In this document: in pieces, positions 8,099-14,671 of the stretch
Numbering within the stretch: position 1 is the first letter of the stretch
Layout of the letters: each line of letters starts with the position of its first letter
From: Bacteroidota bacterium
GTDB lineage: Bacteria > Bacteroidota > Bacteroidia > B-17B0 > B-17BO
DNA length: 17,599 nucleotides
Direction of reading: 5' to 3'
NCBI GenBank assembly: GCA_025356715.1
Contig: JANXRU010000348.1
Location: 1-17,599 of the forward strand
Notes under the pieces: model-generated
Told to the model about the DNA's origin: nothing
The model's input: the letters and a program-made list of their open reading frames with translations, nothing else
Database searches by the model: none
Translations under genes and position numbers: made by a program

Positions 8099-8116
8099 TT
8101 ATAGTTCTCAACTTTG
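8088..8116 (+). promoter_or_regulatory. Candidate mdh promoter overlapping the end of gyrB
   Basis: TTG (8088-8090, inside the last gyrB codons) and CAACTTTG (8109-8116) are 18 nt apart. The second element matches TAnnTTTG at five of six fixed bases. This would give mdh its own transcript with a leader of about 55-60 nt ending in an A-rich stretch just before ATG, typical of Bacteroidota initiation regions. Read-through from gyrB is also possible. Confidence 0.45.
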
Positions 8117-8177
8117 CTCTATTCTGACAATACTAAAATTAAAAACATAAATAATAAACAAATCTAAAAATAAAAAA

Positions 8178-9119
8178 ATGACAAAAGTATCAGTAATCGG
8201 CGCCGGAAATGTAGGCGCAACGTGTGCGGAATATATTGCACTAAGAAAAATTGCAAGTGAAGTAGTTATTCTTGATATCAAAGAAAACTTTGCGGAAGGT
8301 AAAGCATTAGATTTAATGCAAACAGCTTCATTAAACGGATTTAACACAAAAATAAGTGGTAGTACTAACGATTATGCTAAAACAGCTAATAGTGATGTAG
8401 TTGTTGTAACATCTGGTATTCCTCGTAAACCAGGTATGACTCGCGAAGAGTTAATTGGTATCAATGCAGGAATTGTAAAAACAGTAACAGAAAACGTTTT
8501 AAAGCACTCTCCAAATGCAATTATTATCATTGTATCTAATCCAATGGATACTATGACTTACTTAGCATTAAAAGGAAGTAAATTACCCAAAAACCGTATT
8601 ATTGGCATGGGCGGTGCTTTAGATAGCGCTCGTTTCAATTGTTATTTATCTCAAGCATTAGGAGCTCCTGCTAGCGATGTACAAGGTGTCGTTATAGGTG
8701 GACACGGTGATACAACCATGATTCCTTTAACTCGTTTAGCTACACATAATGGCGTTCCAGTTTCTCAAACGTTAGACACTGATACATTGAAAAAAATTGC
8801 TGCTGATACCATGGTTGGTGGAGCTACATTAACAGGTATGTTAGGAACTTCTGCTTGGTATGCGCCAGGTGCTGCAGTTGCAACTATTGTTGATAGCATA
8901 TTAAATGATCAGAAAAAAATGATTCCTTGCAGCGTTATGTTAGATGGAGAATACGGCCAATCTGATATTTGTATGGGAGTTCCTGTAATTATCGGAAAAA
9001 ATGGTTGGGAAAAAATTATTGATTTTAAATTAAATGATGATGAAAAAGCATTGTTTGCTAAAAGTGCAGAAGCAGTAAGAAGCATGAATAATGTTTTATC
9101 TACTGTTACTCCAGCTTAA
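8178..9119 (+). CDS. mdh: Malate dehydrogenase (NAD-dependent, LDH-like type)
   Basis: This 313-residue cytoplasmic enzyme interconverts malate and oxaloacetate with NAD in the TCA cycle. The Rossmann motif GAGNVG is at 8-13, and Asp33 at the end of the second strand favours NAD over NADP. Substrate-binding residues are Arg83 (SGIPRKPGM, where malate rather than lactate dehydrogenases have Arg), Arg89, Asn121 (VSNPMD) and Arg152. The catalytic Asp149/His176 pair lies in GGALDSARF and IGGHGD. This is the lactate-dehydrogenase-like MDH group (about 310 residues) common in Bacteroidota and Chloroflexi. The ATG sits behind an A-rich stretch. A strong terminator follows 20 nt after the stop, ending the plus-strand block. 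Confidence 0.96.
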   Translation: MTKVSVIGAGNVGATCAEYIALRKIASEVVILDIKENFAEGKALDLMQTASLNGFNTKISGSTNDYAKTANSDVVVVTSGIPRKPGMTREELIGINAGIVKTVTENVLKHSPNAIIIIVSNPMDTMTYLALKGSKLPKNRIIGMGGALDSARFNCYLSQALGAPASDVQGVVIGGHGDTTMIPLTRLATHNGVPVSQTLDTDTLKKIAADTMVGGATLTGMLGTSAWYAPGAAVATIVDSILNDQKKMIPCSVMLDGEYGQSDICMGVPVIIGKNGWEKIIDFKLNDDEKALFAKSAEAVRSMNNVLSTVTPA

Positions 9120-9139
9120 TTTTTTAATTTCTAAAATTT

Positions 9140-9175
9140 AAAATCCCATTTACATATAGTAGATGGGATTTTTTT
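9140..9175. terminator. Rho-independent terminator after mdh, probably bidirectional
   Basis: aaaatcccat (9140-9149) pairs with atgggatttt (9163-9172). The stem extends inward by one wobble and three pairs to a 5-nt atata loop (14 pairs in all). Seven T follow on the plus strand. It lies between the convergent mdh and GT4-type genes; on the minus strand the stem is followed by a weaker T-rich run, so it may stop both. Confidence 0.85.
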
Positions 9176-9182
9176 ATTAAGT

Positions 9183-10322
9183 TTATAATAAAAGAATTCC
9201 TTGAAATAAATTCATCACTTCATTTACAAAAATTTTCCAATCGTATTTTTGTTTCTCTTGCTTCATGCCTTCCGTATACAACGGCATACGATTATTGGTA
9301 AAATAATCTTGAATACTTTCGGCAATGGCTTTTCCATTGGGTTCCACTACGTAGCCTGCTTTTTGGTGAGGAATAATTTCACCCAAACCTCCTACATTTG
9401 TTACTAAGGTTGGTACTTCAAAATGAAAAGACACTTGTGTAACGCCACTTTGAGTGGCAGTTCTGTATGGTAACGCAACCAAATCGGCCGCCGAAAAATA
9501 TAATTTTACATCTTCGTTAGCAATAAATTTGGCATGAAGAATAACTTGATTTTGAATTTGATAGGTTTCAATTAAATCTAAATACGGTTGTTTATCTTCA
9601 TAAAACTCGCCAGCAATTAATAAAGTAATAGTTGAATTTTTTTTCAATTCGTTAAATGCATCCAACAACATATCTAAGCCTTTGTATTTACGAATCAAGC
9701 CAAAAAACAACACCAAATTAACATCGTTCTTTATACCCAATGCCTTACGAGCATCTGATTTATTAAGCTTTTCGCCAAACGATGTATAAAGAGGATGTAA
9801 TACATATTTTTTATGAGTAGTAGAAGTGAATTTTTCTAAATCTTTCATCACCGCTTTACTCATCGTAATAAACCCATCACAACCTTTAATAAAATACTTA
9901 GCAAAAGCAGCATCACCAATCCGTTTTTCGTGTGGAATCACATTATCAGTGATAGCTAATACTTTAATACCACTTTTTCTAACCATTCGAGCAATGCTTC
10001 CTAATGCGGGGCCCATAAAGGGAATCCAAAAACGGAACACAATAAAGTCAGGCTTTTCTTGTTTAATAAATCGTGCGGTTTTTAGCCATGATAAAGGATT
10101 AACTGAATTGATTAGCGTATGTATTTTTAAATGCTTTGGGGCAATTCCACTCGTGTCAAATTGGGTACTTCCTGGAAATAAAAAATTTGGATACTGTAAA
10201 CTGTAAGAAATAATTTCGCATTGATGTCCTTGCTCATTAAAGGCAGAACAAAACAATTCGTCAAATGTTGCTAAACCACCTCGCAATGGGTAAGCAGGCC
10301 CTATGATAAAAATTTTTGCCAT
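9183..10322 (-). CDS. Glycosyltransferase, GT4-type (GT-B fold)
   Basis: This 379-residue retaining-type glycosyltransferase has no signal peptide and is probably cytoplasmic or at the inner membrane face. The N-terminal half has the acceptor-side glycine-rich motif PAYPLRGGLATF (9-20). The C-terminal half has FFGLIRKYKGLDMLLDA (206-222) and LLIAGEF (234-240). DLVALPYRTATQSGV (280-294) and VTNVGGLGEII (307-317) occupy the donor-binding positions of the family. It probably builds exopolysaccharide, O-antigen or a glycolipid; the sugar cannot be read from sequence. The gene starts 11 nt after the stop of the M16 homologue, so it is almost certainly the last gene of an operon MerR-type / M16 / GT4. 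No other polysaccharide genes flank it, which is unusual for a GT4 enzyme. The convergent terminator lies just past its stop. Confidence 0.88.
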   Translation of the reverse strand: MAKIFIIGPAYPLRGGLATFDELFCSAFNEQGHQCEIISYSLQYPNFLFPGSTQFDTSGIAPKHLKIHTLINSVNPLSWLKTARFIKQEKPDFIVFRFWIPFMGPALGSIARMVRKSGIKVLAITDNVIPHEKRIGDAAFAKYFIKGCDGFITMSKAVMKDLEKFTSTTHKKYVLHPLYTSFGEKLNKSDARKALGIKNDVNLVLFFGLIRKYKGLDMLLDAFNELKKNSTITLLIAGEFYEDKQPYLDLIETYQIQNQVILHAKFIANEDVKLYFSAADLVALPYRTATQSGVTQVSFHFEVPTLVTNVGGLGEIIPHQKAGYVVEPNGKAIAESIQDYFTNNRMPLYTEGMKQEKQKYDWKIFVNEVMNLFQGILLL

Positions 10323-10333
10323 AGAATTTGGAT

Positions 10334-11617
10334 TTACTTTTTACCTACAACTAATTCAATCATATCTTCTTCTTGCAAATAAGCATTTGCTAAGTTTTTA
10401 ATCTCTTGAGGTGTCACTGTTTTAACTGCATCAAAATACTTTTCAAAATAATCGTAACCCAAATCAAATTCCCAAATTGCTTTAAACTTATCGGCTAATG
10501 AGTAAGGGCCATCAACACTTCGCAAAAACTGACCTAATACATAATTACGAACGGTTTCTAATTCATCTTCATTCACTAACTCTTCGCGTAAGATTTTTAT
10601 TTCTTTATAAATTTCTTCTAAGGTTTGTTTGGTAACATCAGTACCAACTTCAGTAGAAATGAAAAAATAACCAGTATGAACTAAGGATGCTAAGCCGCTA
10701 CCAATACCATAAGTATAACCTTTATCCTCTCTAATATTAGCCATTAACCGTGATCCAAAATATCCACCCAAAATAGTATTTAACACTTGAAATTTAAAAT
10801 AATCGGGATGCGTTTTATTGAATAGTACACGACCGATACGAATAGCAGATTGTATAGCGTCTGGTTTTTCTATAAAGTGTTTTAATTGTTTAGTTGTATC
10901 TAAAGAAACTACCGGATTTTTAATGTCGCTTTTAATTCCCCAATCGTCTTTACCAAAAAAATGATTTAAAGATTCTATTAAATTATCTGGCAATTTGCCA
11001 GAAGCTATAATGGTGCAGTTTCCTGATTGGTAATGCGCTTTATAAAAAGCTTTAATTGTATCAATTGTTAAGGTATCAAAACTTTCTGTTTTAACGTCTC
11101 TTCCGTAAGGGTGGTTTTCTCCAAACAATAATTCGGAAAATCGACGGCGCGCCAACACATTAACCTTTTGCGAGTTTACTAAATGTTTTTGTTTTTTGTT
11201 GGAAAGATAAATCTCATATTCGTCTTTGGGAAAGGTTGGATTTTTAATAATTTCCTCTACATAATGCAAACTCTTATCTACAAAACGATTTAAGGAAAAT
11301 AACGCTAACGAAGAGAAATCTTGTTCTACAGAACACTCAAAAAAAGACCCAAAAAAATCAATGTTATCTGATAATTCGTTTGCTGTATATTTTTTTGTTC
11401 CTGTTTCTAATAAATTATTAGCAGCTGATGCCAACAAAGGCTGAGACTGATAATACATACCAGCCTTAAACATAAATTCTATTTTAGATAATTCCTGTGA
11501 GCCACTATTAATAGTGTATACTAAAATTCCATTATCAAGCTTAAATTGTTGGGCTTGTGGAATATCAATTTTATCAATGGTTTTAAATTCGGGGGCTAAT
11601 TTTCTGTTTAATGTCAT
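10334..11617 (-). CDS. M16-family peptidase homologue, catalytically inactive subunit
   Basis: This 427-residue protein has the two-lobe M16B layout (processing peptidase/pitrilysin clan). The zinc motif HxxEH is lost: at the aligned place LASAANNLLETGTKK (62-76) Ser64, Asn67 and Asn68 stand where H, E and H are expected. The second lobe keeps the Arg-Tyr signature of non-catalytic partners, RLMANIREDKGYTYGIGS (290-307, with Arg296 and Tyr303). Paired M16B systems use one HxxEH subunit and one R/Y subunit, so this is the R/Y half. No signal peptide is visible, although many Bacteroidota homologues are periplasmic. The usual HxxEH partner is not adjacent: upstream is a MerR-type gene (62 nt), downstream a glycosyltransferase (11 nt). 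TAAATTTA ends 4 nt before the ATG and may be an internal -7 box. Confidence 0.88.
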   Translation of the reverse strand: MTLNRKLAPEFKTIDKIDIPQAQQFKLDNGILVYTINSGSQELSKIEFMFKAGMYYQSQPLLASAANNLLETGTKKYTANELSDNIDFFGSFFECSVEQDFSSLALFSLNRFVDKSLHYVEEIIKNPTFPKDEYEIYLSNKKQKHLVNSQKVNVLARRRFSELLFGENHPYGRDVKTESFDTLTIDTIKAFYKAHYQSGNCTIIASGKLPDNLIESLNHFFGKDDWGIKSDIKNPVVSLDTTKQLKHFIEKPDAIQSAIRIGRVLFNKTHPDYFKFQVLNTILGGYFGSRLMANIREDKGYTYGIGSGLASLVHTGYFFISTEVGTDVTKQTLEEIYKEIKILREELVNEDELETVRNYVLGQFLRSVDGPYSLADKFKAIWEFDLGYDYFEKYFDAVKTVTPQEIKNLANAYLQEEDMIELVVGKK

Positions 11618-11679
11618 AGGTTAAATTTACAGAAAAAATAGGTAATGAAGTTGTAAAAATGAAAATCTTAAATAAAAAA

Positions 11680-12021
11680 TTAAAGTTTATCCTTCATTTT
11701 AAGTAGCTGCTCTTTGATGTTTTTTAATTTATCAATCACTTCTACTTTAACTTGGTCAGATTCTTTTAATCCTCCCTTTAGCTTGTCTTTAGCTCCTTGT
11801 AGCGTGTAGCCTTTTTCTTTTACGAAATGAAAAATGTGTTTAAAATTTTCAATATCTTTTTTTGTAAAAAGGCGATTTCCTTTTTTGTTTTTTGATGGCG
11901 ATATAATATCAAATTCTTTTTCCCAAAAACGAATTAATGACGTATTTACATCAAACATATCTGCTACCTCTCCAATGGAGTAAAATAGTTTTTCGGTTTC
12001 TTTTTCTTCTAATATTGCCAT
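11680..12021 (-). CDS. MerR-type transcriptional regulator
   Basis: This 113-residue DNA-binding protein has a MerR winged helix at about 13-80: FYSIGEVADMFDVNTSLIRFWEK is the helix-turn-helix, and KKGNRLFTKKDIENF (46-60) the wing and following helix, with GYTLQGAKDKL (71-81) typical of the family. The remaining 30 residues are a short charged helix suited to coiled-coil dimerisation. There is no effector domain and no cysteine for metal binding, so the signal is unknown. This compact form is common in Bacteroidota. It heads a probable operon with the M16 homologue and the GT4-type enzyme and may regulate that operon or act elsewhere. A perfect -7 box ends 4 nt before the ATG. Confidence 0.9.
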   Translation of the reverse strand: MAILEEKETEKLFYSIGEVADMFDVNTSLIRFWEKEFDIISPSKNKKGNRLFTKKDIENFKHIFHFVKEKGYTLQGAKDKLKGGLKESDQVKVEVIDKLKNIKEQLLKMKDKL

Positions 12022-12025
12022 TACT

Positions 12026-12033
12026 CAAATATA
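12026..12033 (-). promoter_or_regulatory. -7 box for the MerR-type gene, suggesting a leaderless mRNA
   Basis: On the minus strand TATATTTG matches TAnnTTTG perfectly and is followed by 4 nt (AGTA) and then ATG. A TTG at 12060-12058 is 24 nt further upstream, slightly longer than the preferred spacing. The transcript would begin at or next to the start codon. Confidence 0.5.
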
Positions 12034-12103
12034 AATAACAAGATTGAAGGGATGGTTCAATCTTTTTCAACAAAAATGGGGAATGAATTAACATTTAAAA
12101 AAA

Positions 12104-12131
12104 AGAGATAAGAAGTAAGAGATAAGAAGTA
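12104..12131. repeat. Perfect 14-bp tandem duplication
   Basis: The unit AGAGATAAGAAGTA occurs twice head to tail (12104-12117 and 12118-12131) in the gap between the MerR-type gene and the stop of the PBP1C gene. A related inverted segment, ctctacttctt (12207-12217), spans the PBP1C stop codon. This may be replication slippage or a member of a dispersed intergenic repeat family. Confidence 0.7.
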
Positions 12132-12150
12132 AAATTTAGGACTCTCGATT

Positions 12151-12184
12151 TATAAGCCTTATATCTATATACTTAGGTCTTATA
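12151..12184. other. Imperfect hairpin downstream of the PBP1C gene
   Basis: tataagcct (12151-12159) pairs with agg-t-cttata (12175-12184) with one bulged T. It lies 25 nt past the PBP1C stop (minus strand) but is not followed by a T run, so it is at best a weak terminator or RNA-stabilising structure. Confidence 0.25.
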
Positions 12185-12208
12185 ACGTTACACTTAATAC
12201 TAATTTCT

Positions 12209-14566
12209 CTACTTCTTTTCACTCAACACTTCAAAAGGGATGGTTAATGTTTCTCCTGTATTATCAGATATAGATAACATGTGTTTGCCTTTACTGGCTG
12301 TAATACCCAATTGATGGATGTCTTTTGTTGTTCCAACCAAAGCTCCGTCAATATGCCAAAAGACAGTACTGGAAGGGTTTCGATGAGCTATTTCAAAAAT
12401 TGTTTTTCCTTGTTCACCATTCAATTCATAAGGTATATAAATAACCGTTCCCGCTTTTGGATAAATCATTTCCATTGCTTTTTCAATTTCAGGTGCGCAA
12501 CCACTCTTATATGGTGGCAATGTTTTATAGGTTGGATTTTTTGTTTTATAATAATATTCTTGCACGGGCGGTAACTCAAACCACGAAACTGTTTTCATAT
12601 CCAATGGAGATACACAAGCGTATGTTACTCTGTATTTCCCAGTTTCATCAACATGTATGGGTTTATGGTATTTACATGAAATGAATGCATGGCTATTTTT
12701 CGGAATCCATTCTTTTTTTGTTTCGTTACAATATATGGATGCTAAACAGCCACTTTGTTTGCAAACAATGACTTTTTTCATATCTGATATGGGCATTTTA
12801 AACCAATCCGTTTTTGGTAAGCAACCAAATAGTTCAAATAAAATAGGAGCGGCGGCAGAAATTCCTGTTAGTCCTGGACGCCCCTCTCCATCAGCATTTC
12901 CAACCCATACACCTACCACATAATTTCCTGAAATACCAATAGCCCAAGCATCTCTAAATCCAAAACTAGTTCCTGTTTTCCAAGCTATTTTTTGCGCGTT
13001 ACCTATGCGTTGCCAGCTCGCATCAATGTCGGGGCGGCCAACCTCTGCCATCGCTTCAAATGTTAACCAAATAGAAGAGGCGGAAATTAAGGGGGTTGTG
13101 GATTGTTCATGTTTTAATTTTTCTCTTTCTACTAAGTAGGTTGGCTTATTCCAATCGTTAGAGTTGTATTCTTTAAAACTATTATAGCGGTTTACAACCC
13201 TTGCCATACTTGCATAAGCTGAGCACATGTCCCATAATTTAGATTCACCACCGCCAAGTATTAATGACAAGCCATAATTATCGGCAGAACGATTCATGGA
13301 TGTTAAACCTATTTGTTGCAAACGATCTAAAAATTTCTCAATACTGTATTGCTGTAATAATTTAACAGCCGGAATATTTAAACTTCTGGATAAGGCTTGC
13401 TTAGCGGGCACAGCGCCATCGTATGTGAAGTCGAAATTTTGTGGCACATAGCCTGCAATTTGTGTAGGAATATCGGGCACTAACATATTGGGCAGCAATT
13501 GTCCATCGTTAAGCATAAAACCATATAAATAAGGCTTTAGCAAACTTCCAGTACTCCTGTTAGACATTACCACGTCTACATCTTCGCCATGCGGTTCCTT
13601 TTCTTTTATAGGTGTATTACCAATATATGAAATCACTTCGTTTTTTTTAACATCGATGATGAGCGCACACACATTATGTATATCATTGTATTTAAATTGA
13701 TGCGCATGCTTGGTTAAAATATCTAAAGCTTTGTTTTGTAATTCATGTTGCAAGGTTGTGTTAAAATTATTTTCTAAAGGATATTCGTTAACTGCTCTAT
13801 TTAATAAATGCCTTGATTGATTAGGTAACGGAAATGGCCTTAACGGCAGGGGTTCTTGAATAGCTAATTGATAGGTTTCTTCGTTAATATGTTTTAAAGC
13901 GTGTAGTTTAGACAATAATTTATTACGTTTTCTTTTTAACTTTTCTTGATTTTTGCCTGGATAAATCATAGAAGGTGCATTAGGCAATACAGCTAACGTA
14001 GCGCATTCTGCCCACGATAAATTAGATAAGCCTCTACCAAAGTATCTCCACGAAGCAGCCTCTATACCAACCACATTAGTTCCAAATGGCGCATGCGAAC
14101 AATACAAGTTTAAAATTTCTTGTTTAGAATAGGTGAGCTCTAACCTCAGCGCCATAAGTAATTCAATGGCTTTTTCAAAGTAGGTGCGTTTTTGGTGTTT
14201 CCTAATTAAACGCACTAGTTGCATGGTAATAGTGCTACCGCCACTCACTACTTTTCCTGCTCTTCTATTTTGTTTAAATGCTCGCCAGATAGACGCTGGA
14301 TTAATACCGGGATGATAATAAAAATACTCATCTTCAAATGCTAAAATAGATTTAGAAAATTTTTGATTAATAACTTCAACCTCTGGAAAGCGCCATTGCC
14401 CGTCCTGAGCTATTTTAGCAGATAGTAGCATTCTTTCGCTATCATTTAAAATTATAGAATATGTATCCTTAAATAAAGGACTGGGTAAACAACCTAAAAA
14501 CCAAACCACTAATCCTATAGAGAGAATAAGTAGTGTCCATTTTTTTTTATTATGAAGAAGTTGCAA
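12209..14566 (-). CDS. pbpC: Penicillin-binding protein 1C (bifunctional GT51/transpeptidase)
   Basis: This 785-residue class A PBP is anchored in the inner membrane by one segment (10-26) and acts on peptidoglycan in the periplasm. The GT51 glycosyltransferase has Glu78 in FEDEYFYYHPG, the GGSTITMQLVR motif (109-119) and the second Glu in SKQEILNLY (Glu150). The transpeptidase has nucleophile Ser341 and Lys344 (STGSLLKPYLYG), SLN (395-397) and KTGTS (530-534). A cysteine-containing linker (about 600-695) precedes a C-terminal BiPBP_C-like beta domain (about 696-785), the mark of PBP1C rather than 1A or 1B. All motifs are intact. The start is TTG (14566), the only usual start that keeps the membrane segment; it overlaps a -7-like TATTTTTG. 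In many bacteria pbpC neighbours an alpha-2-macroglobulin gene, which is absent here. Confidence 0.93.
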   Translation of the reverse strand: MQLLHNKKKWTLLILSIGLVVWFLGCLPSPLFKDTYSIILNDSERMLLSAKIAQDGQWRFPEVEVINQKFSKSILAFEDEYFYYHPGINPASIWRAFKQNRRAGKVVSGGSTITMQLVRLIRKHQKRTYFEKAIELLMALRLELTYSKQEILNLYCSHAPFGTNVVGIEAASWRYFGRGLSNLSWAECATLAVLPNAPSMIYPGKNQEKLKRKRNKLLSKLHALKHINEETYQLAIQEPLPLRPFPLPNQSRHLLNRAVNEYPLENNFNTTLQHELQNKALDILTKHAHQFKYNDIHNVCALIIDVKKNEVISYIGNTPIKEKEPHGEDVDVVMSNRSTGSLLKPYLYGFMLNDGQLLPNMLVPDIPTQIAGYVPQNFDFTYDGAVPAKQALSRSLNIPAVKLLQQYSIEKFLDRLQQIGLTSMNRSADNYGLSLILGGGESKLWDMCSAYASMARVVNRYNSFKEYNSNDWNKPTYLVEREKLKHEQSTTPLISASSIWLTFEAMAEVGRPDIDASWQRIGNAQKIAWKTGTSFGFRDAWAIGISGNYVVGVWVGNADGEGRPGLTGISAAAPILFELFGCLPKTDWFKMPISDMKKVIVCKQSGCLASIYCNETKKEWIPKNSHAFISCKYHKPIHVDETGKYRVTYACVSPLDMKTVSWFELPPVQEYYYKTKNPTYKTLPPYKSGCAPEIEKAMEMIYPKAGTVIYIPYELNGEQGKTIFEIAHRNPSSTVFWHIDGALVGTTKDIHQLGITASKGKHMLSISDNTGETLTIPFEVLSEKK

Positions 14567-14571
14567 AAATA
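14564..14571 (-). promoter_or_regulatory. -7-like box overlapping the PBP1C start
   Basis: On the minus strand TATTTTTG matches TAnnTTTG perfectly, but its last three bases are the TTG start codon. Both cannot be right unless another promoter is used. No -33 TTG lies at a suitable distance, so chance in AT-rich DNA is likely. Confidence 0.2.
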
Positions 14572-14600
14572 GTGAGGTTAAAATCAGACTAAATTTAAGG

Positions 14601-14642
14601 ATAAAATAAGAGCCTCGAATATTTTCGAGGCTCTTATTTTAT
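14601..14642 (-). terminator. Strong hairpin terminator after the M36 peptidase gene
   Basis: Positions 14601-14619 and 14624-14642 are perfect inverted repeats (19 bp) with a 4-nt loop tatt. The GC-rich core gcctcga/tcgaggc has A/T-rich flanks that supply the U tract in either direction. It sits 30 nt past the M36 stop and 35 nt before the PBP1C start, separating the two transcripts. Confidence 0.85.
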
Positions 14643-14671
14643 TTATCTATAAATGGTTGTTAAACCAACTA

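Noticed and set aside
8108..8347. Open frame on the minus strand across the start of mdh
   Set aside because: It overlaps the conserved Rossmann motif of mdh in antisense and has no family features.
12281..12923. Three plus-strand open frames inside the PBP1C gene
   Set aside because: They are antisense to conserved PBP1C sequence, with low-complexity translations and no motifs.
14488..14515. Lipobox-like FLGC at the end of the PBP1C membrane segment
   Set aside because: The bases before the cysteine do not fit a standard lipobox, and class A PBPs are anchored by the segment itself.
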